Positions 17,201-23,614 of a stretch of DNA of 23,815 nucleotides are shown here, piece by piece. Source of the DNA: JBBQKP01 sp038326995 (GTDB lineage Bacteria; Planctomycetota; Phycisphaerae; Tepidisphaerales; Tepidisphaeraceae); NCBI GenBank assembly GCA_038326995.1, contig JBBQKP010000028.1, positions 1-23,815 on the forward strand, read 5' to 3'. The notes below the pieces were generated by a model that worked only from the letters and a program-made list of their open reading frames with translations, did no database searches and was not told the origin of the DNA. Numbering within the stretch: position 1 is the first letter of the stretch; every line of letters begins with the position of its first letter. A program made the position numbers and the translations under genes.

Positions 17201-17687
17201 GCTCGCCTTAGCCGACCTACCCAAAACCTTGGCGCAAATTGCAGACGACGCGGGTGTCGATCGGTCTGCCATCCATCTGGAAATTACTGAAAGTGCGATC
17301 ATGTCCAACCCCGAGCAAGCCACTGCTTTACTCGGCCTGATCAAGGGACTGGGCTTTAAAGTCTACATGGACGATTTTGGTACCGGACACTCTTCGCTTG
17401 CGAGTCTGCATCAGTTCCCCATTGATGTGATCAAAATCGATCGCTCTTTCATAGCCAATCTGTCTCGCGGTCGTGAGTTTGCCGCTTTGGTGAATGCAAT
17501 ATGTACTCTGGCGCGCAACCTGAATTTCAAAGTGGTGGCCGAAGGAGTGGAGACCGATGAGCAGCTGACTCTGCTCCAAGCTCTCGATTGCCAGCTCGCT
17601 CAGGGATTCCATTTCTCAGGTCCAATGCCCGCCGATGACGTCGTGAATTACTTGGGAATTCAACTCGGCCTGGCTAGGGCAGCGTGA
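14232..17687 (+). CDS. Membrane CHASE-PAS-PAS-GGDEF-EAL cyclic-di-GMP enzyme
   Basis: Predicted diguanylate cyclase and phosphodiesterase controlling cyclic-di-GMP. Of 1151 residues: hydrophobic segments at about 10-30 and 44-60, a TM at about 86-102, an extracytoplasmic CHASE sensor (108-395), a TM at about 406-426, PAS1 (450-568), PAS2 (575-702), GGDEF (706-885) and EAL (890-1145). GGDEF (796-800) is intact, as is DFDRFK. A 9-residue insert (786-794) separates the I-site-like RTVD (778-781) from GGDEF. The EAL side has EALVRW (924-929), ITES (1018-1021), DDFGTG (1047-1052), KIDRSF and AEGVE, so both halves look catalytic. The ATG at 14232 has SD GGAG; an in-frame GTG at 14217 lacks one. Wobble bases look richer in G than in neighbouring genes, a possible sign of transfer. 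Confidence 0.94.
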   Translation: MKAPLNTIRLFIEIFATIAVAKIAVVFVPPVIATGVNGAPRSLLDAAMLGILAGPVILLRVRAAVQNSDRNYTTDIAAVGWRLKLGVVTVLAMGLALSLVGGWQIRSSIQAEARAHFQTLAKDALDDTQRRVDQAGYGLKGARGVYAVSKSVERHEFKAYADLRDIPKEFPGVLGFGFIERVMRPDLDGFITRERADDAPDFQVRLSAHSSGAIDPPNAKVAPASDLYIIKHIFPLEPNLAAWGFDAGSEPISREAIERAIATGQPAITGRISLVQQEMPHTGFLYLVPVFRNGTRPSTPAERMATLTGVVFTPINLEAVLLDLRETVGQRIDLELFDGTVTEKSAQLFDMDGHLNGVTGTITKANFSDRMFETKDEITIGGRTWTATLSTTPTFEAEIDSTTPLFATLGGATLTLLGAIVLWTIGTGHARAVALAGSMTRELREAGLRSERLAEIARRTSNAVIITDVNRRITWVNEGFSRISKFSMQEVVGKKPGEVLQFEKTDKDTVARLRAALDTGQNFRGEILNRCKDGQEYWLWMDIQPLLDGEGVLTGFMAIESEITERKLAEATLEETRDRLQAAVTGTNDGLWDWKVGTEDVWYSPRFWTLLGFIKEAEFPPSRFDSWSDRLHPDDSHASLRALQRNQTQKETYDVECRLRMVNGEYRWFRARGATQFDANAQPIRIAGSIQDIDDRKMIEEQLRVSALIDKLTGLPNRALLLDRLQQAIERHKRTKESNYAVLFLDFDRFKLVNDSMGHGVGDLLLREIARRLDSAVRTVDSVTRPTQAGTASRFGGDEFVILLNGLAAVEDAQKVADRILEVLSMPYMLDGHEVVSTASIGIVTSSSGHDLAEDVLRDADTAMYEVKAAGKGRAVMFDESMRVRVQRKVELEDGLRRALNMQQFRLFYQPIVSLETGRVEGFEALVRWQHPTQGMIPPEEFIPLAEETGLIIPLGEWIFKEACRQLSQWWKEMGRDSVPSISVNLSRKQLALADLPKTLAQIADDAGVDRSAIHLEITESAIMSNPEQATALLGLIKGLGFKVYMDDFGTGHSSLASLHQFPIDVIKIDRSFIANLSRGREFAALVNAICTLARNLNFKVVAEGVETDEQLTLLQALDCQLAQGFHFSGPMPADDVVNYLGIQLGLARAA

Positions 17688-18004
17688 ATGGAAGACCCGG
17701 ATGTAGCAAATTTGACGCGAGCAGCCCCCTGTTCGGCCGACCCCGGCCACTCACCGGCACTCACCGGCACACTTCGCGTGAAAACGTGTCCAGACTCCAG
17801 CGATGCGGCAAGCAGGATGGATTCGGGCGGGGAACGAAGTGAGTGCCCGCGAGGGGATAAAGCCACAGACGAAGTCGGTGTGGTGAGCCCTTTGCGAATT
17901 TGCATCGTTGTGGTGAGCACGGATAAGATTCGCGAACGCTCGAAGCGTTTGGCCACGCGGTGGTCGATTGGTTTCAAGCAGTTGGTTCATACTGGAGATT
18001 CACA
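17688..18004 (+). promoter_or_regulatory. Leader of the small basic protein gene with weak promoter candidate
   Basis: No convincing protein across about 317 bp. An open frame from 17688 begins at the first codon after the GGDEF-EAL stop but lacks an SD and any motif. There is a tandem ACTCACCGGC duplication near 17745-17767. A weak sigma-70-like pair, TTGCAT (17900-17905) and TAAGAT (17924-17929) with an 18-bp spacer, could drive the small gene at 18005. Confidence 0.35.
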
Positions 18005-18082
18005 ATGGCAAAAGGCAGCACCACGCCGAAACGCGAAAAGAAGAAACCCAAGCAGGACAAGAAGACCGCCCCGAAAAAGTAA
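18005..18082 (+). CDS. 25-residue Lys-rich small protein
   Basis: A short frame, ATG to TAA, encoding a peptide that begins MAKGSTTPKREKKKP and ends TAPKK. Twelve of 25 residues are Lys or Arg and there is no hydrophobic stretch, so it is probably cytosolic, disordered and nucleic-acid or ribosome binding (inference). The main support is an SD, GGAG at 17994-17997, seven bases before the ATG, better than at most genes here. A strong hairpin follows 75 bp later, giving a complete small transcription unit. Very short MAKG-starting Lys-rich hypothetical proteins occur in other bacteria, as far as I recall; I cannot confirm homology. No function is assigned. Confidence 0.6.
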   Translation: MAKGSTTPKREKKKPKQDKKTAPKK

Positions 18083-18156
18083 GCGGAACGCATTCGAAGT
18101 TTGCACAGGGCAATGGCAGCAAAAAGGTTGCCCTGCTCAAACAGAACTGCACATTT

Positions 18157-18198
18157 TCACCGGCGAACAGTCATGACACCATGATCGTTCGCCGGTGA
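18157..18198 (+). terminator. Strong hairpin between convergent units
   Basis: TCACCGGCGAAC (18157-18168) pairs perfectly with GTTCGCCGGTGA (18187-18198). An inner TCATG/CATGA stem (18171-18175/18180-18184) closes on an ACAC loop. It lies between the small protein gene (+) and the end of the ABC operon (-) and probably ends one or both transcripts. The plus-strand tail GTTATTTAAC is T-rich but not a true U-tract. Confidence 0.6.
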
Positions 18199-18223
18199 GT
18201 TATTTAACGGTGAATTATTTAAC
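18194..18223. repeat. 15-bp tandem duplication beside the hairpin
   Basis: GGTGAGTTATTTAAC (18194-18208) and GGTGAATTATTTAAC (18209-18223) differ at one base, and a partial third copy (GGTA) follows. The first copy overlaps the 3' arm of the hairpin. Confidence 0.75.
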
Positions 18224-18271
18224 GGTAAAAATCTATCGGTGTGTTTCACCCAACCTGGCTGATCTCGTGAC

Positions 18272-19024
18272 TCAGGCTCCTTGCGTGGATTCGACAAACT
18301 GACCCTTATCGAGATGAATCAATCGTGACGCGGCCGCGGCGCTGTGCGGGTCGTGCGTCACCATGATGATCGTTTTTCCAAACTCCGTATTCAGCCGCTT
18401 GAGTAAATCCAAAACCTCTTTCGCGCTGGCGGCATCGAGGTTGCCCGTGGGTTCATCAGCGAGAATCAAATCGGGGTCGGTCACGATCGCGCGGGCGATG
18501 CCGACGCGCTGCTCCTGGCCGCCCGAGAGTTGGCGCGGGAAGTGGTCTAGCCGGTCGTCGAGCCCGACGAGTTTAAGCGCGGTCGACGCACTTTCACGTC
18601 GCCTTGAGCGGCTAAGGGCGGTCAGCTTCAAAGGCAACTCGACGTTCTCCTGAGCAGTCAGCACCGGCAGCAGGTTGAACGCCTGAAACACAAACCCAAT
18701 ATGGTTGTTTCGCCAGCGTGCCAGGTCGCGTTCGCCCATGAGCGCGGGCTCTTCACCCAGGACAACAAGCCGACCTTCGGTGGGTTTATCCATGCCCGCG
18801 GTCATGTGAAGCAGCGTGCTTTTGCCCGAGCCCGAAGGGCCCATGAGTGCGACGAACTCGCCGCGGTTAATGGTGAGGTTGACGTTCTGCAGCGCGACGA
18901 CCTTCGTCTGGCCGCGTTGGAATATTTTGGTCAGATCGATAGCCTGCACGACGGGTTCTGGCGCAGCCGGTTTTGGCACAGCTGTTTCTGTCACGGCTGT
19001 TTCTGTCGCAACTCGTTCTGTCAC
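18272..19024 (-). CDS. ABC exporter ATPase (MacB/LolD type)
   Basis: Nucleotide-binding subunit powering the two FtsX-like permeases upstream. With the GTG start at 19024 it has 250 residues. Walker A is GPSGSGKST (62-70), Q-loop FVFQAFN (about 111-117), signature LSGGQEQR (166-173), Walker B LILADE (186-191) and switch H214 in THD. The frame is open to 19159, but a start there would overlap the membrane fusion gene by 104 bp. The GTG at 19024 has SD AAGGA seven bases upstream and leaves a clean 31-nt gap, so it is preferred. The first 25 residues are an Ala/Thr/Glu/Pro-rich extension with a small tandem repeat (TETAV twice). Last gene of the operon. Confidence 0.9.
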   Translation of the reverse strand: MTERVATETAVTETAVPKPAAPEPVVQAIDLTKIFQRGQTKVVALQNVNLTINRGEFVALMGPSGSGKSTLLHMTAGMDKPTEGRLVVLGEEPALMGERDLARWRNNHIGFVFQAFNLLPVLTAQENVELPLKLTALSRSRRRESASTALKLVGLDDRLDHFPRQLSGGQEQRVGIARAIVTDPDLILADEPTGNLDAASAKEVLDLLKRLNTEFGKTIIMVTHDPHSAAAASRLIHLDKGQFVESTQGA

Positions 19025-19055
19025 TAAAACATCCTTCCGGGGTCTTGGTTGGCAC

Positions 19056-20459
19056 TTAAGGCTTGGTGGTAATCTGAACTTTTGCGCCGTCGGTAAGGCC
19101 GGCGGGGATGTTGACGACGAGGTCTTCGCCGCCGATGAGTCCGCGATTGATTTCGACATCGCCGGTCATGCTGGTCGCGCCGACAGTCACTGGACGTCGC
19201 CTGGCGACGGCTTGTTCTACGACGTAGACCGCGCCGTCTTGAATCGCCGACGACGGGATAAATATGGCGGCCGCCGGTTGCGACGAAACCGATTCCGACG
19301 TCCCCGGTTGCGACGACCCCGGTTGCGACGCTGCAGCTCGCGTGCTCGCCATCGCCTTGGTCGACAGGAACGACACCGATGCGTTCATGTCCGGTTTCAG
19401 CAGCGCGTCCGGATTGAGCACCCTGACCTTCACCAGCACCGTCGCTTTCTGACGATTGGCCTCGGGGGCGATCAGGTCGACGACGCCGTCGTACGGGCGA
19501 TCGGGATACGCATCGGTCACGATTCGGCAAGGCTGGCCGGGCTGAACTTTGGCAAAGTCATTCTGGCTGATATCGAGTTCGACGCGCAGGTCATTCAGGT
19601 CGGCGATGGAGACGACATAGCCCTTCGCGCCGCGGTCGCCGACGAAGCCCGTTGTGACGAACTCGCCGACCTCGACGTTTCGTTCGAGCACCGTGCCCTT
19701 GATCGTCGAGCGGATGACGGTGTTGCCCAGGTCGATCTCCGCCAGCGCGAGCGAGCCTTCGAGCTGTCTCACGACCGCCCGCTGTGCGTCGATTTGTTCT
19801 GAGCGTGGCCCGAGTTTCGCAAGCTCAAGCGCGGAATCGCGCGTCTGCACCTCGGCCTGTCGAGATAGAACCTGCGTGCTGGCGTCGTCCACTTCCTGCG
19901 TCGTCACCGCCGCATCAGACTGCATGACTTTCAGCCGTTCAAGATTTCGCTCGCTATTGGCAAGCTCGGCCCGGGCGCGATCAACGGCCGCCTGCGCCTG
20001 AGCGATTTCCTGCGGGCGAGACCCCGCGACCAACTCGGCAAGCCTGGCGCGGGCGGCCTCGAGCTGCCCACGCTCCTGCGCGACACGGGCGCGAAACTCA
20101 TCATCCTCCAGACGAACAAGCTCCTGGCCTTTCTCGATCTTGTCGGCCATCTCCACGCCCACCCACGCCACGCGCCCAATCACCTTGCTCGCAAGCTCGA
20201 TCTTCGCAGCAGCAGTCACATAACCCGTCGCGTTCAGGCTGACCATGTCTCGCTCGGTCATCGCCCCCTCGGCCACGCGAACGCGAATCGTCTCCACAAT
20301 CAATCCTGCTGATTGCCCTTTCCAAAACCAAAGCCCGACCACCAACGAAATGACGATCACCACGATCGTTACGATCCAAGGCAACACAGAACTTGATCCG
20401 CGCTGGGCGCGGTCGGCTTTATCAATGCGAAGTTTTTGAAGGTCGCTCTCAGCGGGCAT
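19056..20459 (-). CDS. HlyD/MacA-like periplasmic adaptor (membrane fusion protein)
   Basis: Links an inner-membrane ABC transporter to the outer envelope. The 467 residues show one N-terminal TM (25-45), a first lipoyl-like half around GYVTAAAKIELASKVIGRV (79-97), a long coiled-coil hairpin (about 120-240), the second lipoyl half (GTVLERNVEVGEFV, 255-268), a beta-barrel with VELDISQNDFAKVQPGQP (293-310) and a membrane-proximal domain. A Ser/Gln/Pro/Gly linker at 370-397, encoded by CCGGTTGCGACG repeats (19275-19330), interrupts the C-terminal part. ATG at 20459 with SD GAAGG eight bases upstream, inside the end of the permease gene; only four bases separate the two genes. Confidence 0.9.
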   Translation of the reverse strand: MPAESDLQKLRIDKADRAQRGSSSVLPWIVTIVVIVISLVVGLWFWKGQSAGLIVETIRVRVAEGAMTERDMVSLNATGYVTAAAKIELASKVIGRVAWVGVEMADKIEKGQELVRLEDDEFRARVAQERGQLEAARARLAELVAGSRPQEIAQAQAAVDRARAELANSERNLERLKVMQSDAAVTTQEVDDASTQVLSRQAEVQTRDSALELAKLGPRSEQIDAQRAVVRQLEGSLALAEIDLGNTVIRSTIKGTVLERNVEVGEFVTTGFVGDRGAKGYVVSIADLNDLRVELDISQNDFAKVQPGQPCRIVTDAYPDRPYDGVVDLIAPEANRQKATVLVKVRVLNPDALLKPDMNASVSFLSTKAMASTRAAASQPGSSQPGTSESVSSQPAAAIFIPSSAIQDGAVYVVEQAVARRRPVTVGATSMTGDVEINRGLIGGEDLVVNIPAGLTDGAKVQITTKP

Positions 20460-20463
20460 TGGT

Positions 20464-21636
20464 TTAGCCTTCGCGCATCGCCGCGACGATGCCCTTTCTT
20501 GATGCCGACCATGCCGGCAGGAAACCGCCCACCAGTCCGATGAGTGCGGCGAAAATCAGCCCGCCGGAAATCGCCACGGCGTCGATCTGGAATTTGAACG
20601 CGGTCTCGCTGAAGGTCTGAAAGTTACCAATCCCGGCCGACAGATTGTTCAAAGGCGCTGCGAGCAATGCGCCCACGACGCCGCCCAAAAGCGCCAGCGC
20701 GACGGATTCCAAAACGAAGGACTTGAGAATCGATGCTCTGCTGAAGCCCAGGGCGCGGAGTGTACCGATTTCACTCGATCGCCTCGCGACGGCAGCGTAC
20801 ATCGTGTTGGCAGCGGCGAACCCAGCACCAATCGCCATCACCACCGCGACCAAAAATCCGATCGACTGCAGCACCACACCCGTCGACGACTTGGTCAGGT
20901 TTGCGTAATACACTTTCTCCGGAATCGCCGCCGACCCGAGCCGCTGGTCGTTTTTGACGGCTTCTGTAAATGTCTGAACGGCAGCGACGGATTCGAGCCG
21001 AACCAATAGAGAATTCGAACCGCCCTGCTGTTCAAAATCCCCGCGAAGCTGATTGAGGTCTGCCCAGATTTCAGAGTTCGACGAAGACGAACCGTTGACG
21101 AACTCACCCACGACATCCCACGAGCCTCGTCCGAATTGAATCGACCCGCCGACCCGCGCCGCTGGGTAGCGCGACGCGATCCCCTCACCCACGACCACCT
21201 CGCGTTTGCCCGGGTCGTTCCAGCGACCGCTGACCAGTTTTGCCGATTCGCGCAGCTTCAATCCGATCGGCAAGAGCCCGCGGACCGACACGTTCATCCC
21301 GTTCGGATTTTCGACGCTGGGCAAGTTCACCACCGTCATCGCTTCGGGCGACACCAAAGGCTCGCCCGACGCATCCTTCGCAATGCCCGGCAAGCGTCGC
21401 ACGATCTGATAGTTTTCCTCTTTGACCGTCGAGTTCAACTCCGAATCGGTCCCGGTCCGCAGCACGATCGCCTGCTCCGAATTGCCGCTGCCGGCAAACA
21501 CAGAATCGATGCCACGCTTCATCGCGATCGAGGTGATCAGCACCGCGACCGTCAGGCCGATGCCCAGCGCCGTCATAAGCGTCGTGCCCTTGCGCTCGAC
21601 TAAGTTGCGGAGGTTGTATCGAAGAGGTACGCCCAA
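20464..21636 (-). CDS. ABC exporter permease, MacB/FtsX type (second permease)
   Basis: A 390-residue permease with the MacB topology: TM1 (19-37), a large periplasmic domain (40-250), then three TMs (255-278, 305-327, 353-374). The FtsX-domain signature is RRSSEIGTLRALGFSRASIL (285-304), the coupling region that contacts the ATPase. The start reads TTG (21636), with AAGGA 13 bases upstream, somewhat far; the next in-frame ATG at residue 21 would remove half of TM1, so TTG is kept. It starts 40 bp after the other permease ends and lies four bases before the membrane fusion gene. Substrate unknown. Confidence 0.88.
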   Translation of the reverse strand: MGVPLRYNLRNLVERKGTTLMTALGIGLTVAVLITSIAMKRGIDSVFAGSGNSEQAIVLRTGTDSELNSTVKEENYQIVRRLPGIAKDASGEPLVSPEAMTVVNLPSVENPNGMNVSVRGLLPIGLKLRESAKLVSGRWNDPGKREVVVGEGIASRYPAARVGGSIQFGRGSWDVVGEFVNGSSSSNSEIWADLNQLRGDFEQQGGSNSLLVRLESVAAVQTFTEAVKNDQRLGSAAIPEKVYYANLTKSSTGVVLQSIGFLVAVVMAIGAGFAAANTMYAAVARRSSEIGTLRALGFSRASILKSFVLESVALALLGGVVGALLAAPLNNLSAGIGNFQTFSETAFKFQIDAVAISGGLIFAALIGLVGGFLPAWSASRKGIVAAMREG

Positions 21637-21676
21637 TTGTTTTCAGCTTTCCTTGATCTGCAAGTCGCTCGTGACC

Positions 21677-22840
21677 TTAGCCGGCGTACCGCAGTGATTC
21701 GACGATGTTTCGACGCGAAGCCAGAACCGCCGGCACGATCGCGGCCAGGACGCCGATCAACGCCGCCGTCACGCCGACCGCCAGCACGACCTGCGGCGTG
21801 AACTTGATCGTATCCCCGAACGGCCCGAGCGCCGACGAGCCGAGCGTCGTCAAACCAAGCGTGAACGCGATCGCCACCGCGCCACCGACCACCGAGATCA
21901 GCACCGACTCGCCGATCACCGTCTGCAGAATCTCCATCGGCGAATAGCCCAGCGTCCGCAGGATCGCGATCTCACGCGTCCGCTCGCGCACGCTCATCGC
22001 CACCGTGTTGGCACTCACCAGCAGAATGGTGAACGTGACTGCCGCGCAGATCACCGCGAGATACAACTTTACATTGCCCAGAAACGCCAGAAACGACAAT
22101 GCGAATTCCCGCTCCGATTCCGTTCGCGTCGGCGACGGCGAATTGTCAAACAGCGCATCCACCGCCCTGCCGATCCGCGGAACGTCGTCCGCAGACCGCG
22201 CAAGAATCGCAAACGTCCCCACGGTGTCGGCGTCGGCCTCACCGGCGGCTTTTCGAAGTTCAGTCAAATACTTGACATGAAACAGCACCGCGTCGTTATT
22301 GGGCGGGGCATCGTAAATCATCTCGATCTTCAGCTCCAGGTTCACCGGATAAATGTCCCCGCTGATGTTCACCCGGTCGCCGATCTTGATGTTCAATTTA
22401 TCGGCGAGCTTCCTGGCAATGGCAGCGCCCGTTCGATTCCGCGTAAATGCTTTCCACTGCTCATCGGGCGCTTTGTAGTCGACATACACCTTCCGCAACT
22501 CCTCGGGATCGACGGCAAACCGCGCGAAGAAATTCTCCGGCTTGTCGTTTTTATAAACACCACCGAACCACGAATAAGGCGACACCGAAACCACGCCGTC
22601 GATCGCAGCGATTCGAGCCTCATGCGATGCCGGCAGCACGTTGGTCAAAGAGACCTTATGACGCGAGATCAGCCGCAGCGCTTCCTGGGGCGACGACGCC
22701 GGGGCGAAGAAAAACCCCTGAAACAACGCGATCAATAACCCCAGCACCGACAACGAGACGGCCGTACTCGCCAGCGTGAGCAAACTCCGCCGACGATGAC
22801 GAAAAATGTTGCGCAGAATGAGCGGGGCCAGTCGAAACAT
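21677..22840 (-). CDS. ABC exporter permease, MacB/FtsX type (first permease)
   Basis: First gene of the operon, 387 residues, with TM1 (20-42), a periplasmic domain (45-250) and three C-terminal TMs (256-280, 307-330, 350-374). The FtsX motif is RERTREIAILRTLGYSPMEIL (285-305). It is not a copy of the second permease: the periplasmic domains show little likeness, so the two probably form a heterodimer served by one ATPase. ATG at 22840 without a visible SD, so it may be leaderless or use weak initiation. The operon promoter should lie between 22841 and about 22930. Confidence 0.88.
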   Translation of the reverse strand: MFRLAPLILRNIFRHRRRSLLTLASTAVSLSVLGLLIALFQGFFFAPASSPQEALRLISRHKVSLTNVLPASHEARIAAIDGVVSVSPYSWFGGVYKNDKPENFFARFAVDPEELRKVYVDYKAPDEQWKAFTRNRTGAAIARKLADKLNIKIGDRVNISGDIYPVNLELKIEMIYDAPPNNDAVLFHVKYLTELRKAAGEADADTVGTFAILARSADDVPRIGRAVDALFDNSPSPTRTESEREFALSFLAFLGNVKLYLAVICAAVTFTILLVSANTVAMSVRERTREIAILRTLGYSPMEILQTVIGESVLISVVGGAVAIAFTLGLTTLGSSALGPFGDTIKFTPQVVLAVGVTAALIGVLAAIVPAVLASRRNIVESLRYAG

Positions 22841-23220
22841 AGGTTGTACAGCAGGCGGATTCAGGGAAACAGTGTCGTACTCGAAACGACTATAGCGCCG
22901 CCGATTGCAGATTCCATCCAGCGACAGTTACCGATCACTCTCGAAGCGCCGCGCGCTGCAGCCGATCGTTGATCACTGCGTCTAAAGCCAAAGCGACGCC
23001 GTGAGCAAAAATTGACGACGCCGCCACGAAAAGCCCGACGAGCCTCAACCCGACGAACATGCTGCTGAAGCGCCTAAATAATCGAAAGATCATCGACCAC
23101 CCGCGACACGACTTGAGCAATTCACCACTAAATGGGCAGAAAAATCGATAAAAATTCCCCGCCTGATAAAAGGCGGTTCAGCAGTTCTACAAATCAGTCT
23201 CGACATTCTGCAAGCCCGAT
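22841..23220. other. Gene-free stretch before the 21-bp repeat array
   Basis: About 380 bp. It holds the presumed promoter region of the minus-strand ABC operon. Short open frames (for example 22935-23120, minus) have no SD and no recognisable motif. A plus-strand frame from 23132 runs into the repeat array with no SD before its ATG. Nothing else is supported. Confidence 0.5.
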
Positions 23221-23514
23221 TTGCAAGTTAGCAAAGACCTCTTGCAAGTTAGCAAGAGCCTCTTGCAAGTTAGCAAAGACCTCTTGCAAGTTAGCAAGGG
23301 CCTCTTGCAAGTTAGCAAAGACCTCTTGCAAGTTGGCAAAGACCTCTTGCAAGTTGGCAAAGACCTCTTGCAAGTTAGCAAGAGCCTCTTGCAAGTTGGC
23401 AACAGCCACATGTTAGGAAGCAAAAGCCTCTTGCAAGTGAGCAAAGACTTCTTGCAAGTGAGCAAGAGCCTCATGTCAGGAAGCAAAATTCTCTCGCAAG
23501 TTGGCAAGCCCTGT
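23221..23514. repeat. Tandem array of 14 units of 21 bp
   Basis: Units begin TTGCAAGTTAGCAAAGACCTC and run without gaps. Units 1-9 (23221-23409) are nearly identical, varying mainly at AGC/GGC and AAGAC/AGAGC/AGGGC. Units 10 (23410-23430) and 13 (23473-23493) are a variant starting ATGTTAGGAAGC or ATGTCAGGAAGC, placed 63 bp apart. Unit 14 is decayed. Standard units carry TTGC-N6-GCAA, and ten junctions give the palindrome CTTGCAAG. Four of six frames stay open because 21 is a multiple of three; no reading has an SD. Could be a minisatellite, an in-phase protein-binding array or a repeat protein (minus frame EVFANLQ looks like a coiled-coil heptad). Confidence 0.93.
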
Positions 23515-23560
23515 AGGGCGGGATTCATCCACTACTGTCCGGCATTCCCACTCTAAAAAG

Positions 23561-23578
23561 TTAACACGATCTTAACAC
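23561..23578. promoter_or_regulatory. TTAACAC direct repeat, 11-bp period
   Basis: TTAACAC occurs at 23561-23567 and 23572-23578, separated by four bases. The 7-4-7 layout with 11-bp phasing is that of response-regulator sites such as Pho boxes, and the core resembles the cyanobacterial TTAACC type. It lies 37 bp upstream of the partial gene at 23615. The second copy could also serve as a -35-like TTAACA. Function is inferred. Confidence 0.35.
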
Positions 23579-23614
23579 TCGCGCTTTTGCCTTTTTTATG
23601 GCATGCTACCGCGC

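Noticed and set aside
17688..18176. 162-codon plus-strand open frame after the GGDEF-EAL gene
   Set aside because: No SD, no motif, and it runs across the better supported small gene at 18005 in another frame and into the hairpin.
19025..19159. Longer start for the ABC ATPase
   Set aside because: It would overlap the membrane fusion gene by 104 bp. The GTG at 19024 has an SD and a normal protein length.
23221..23514. CRISPR array
   Set aside because: Units are contiguous 21-bp tandem copies with no unique spacers and no cas genes nearby.
23132..23556. Repeat-encoded proteins on either strand called as genes
   Set aside because: Several frames are open simply because 21 is divisible by three; no SD, no start with support and no non-repeat domain. 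Kept as a repeat feature only.
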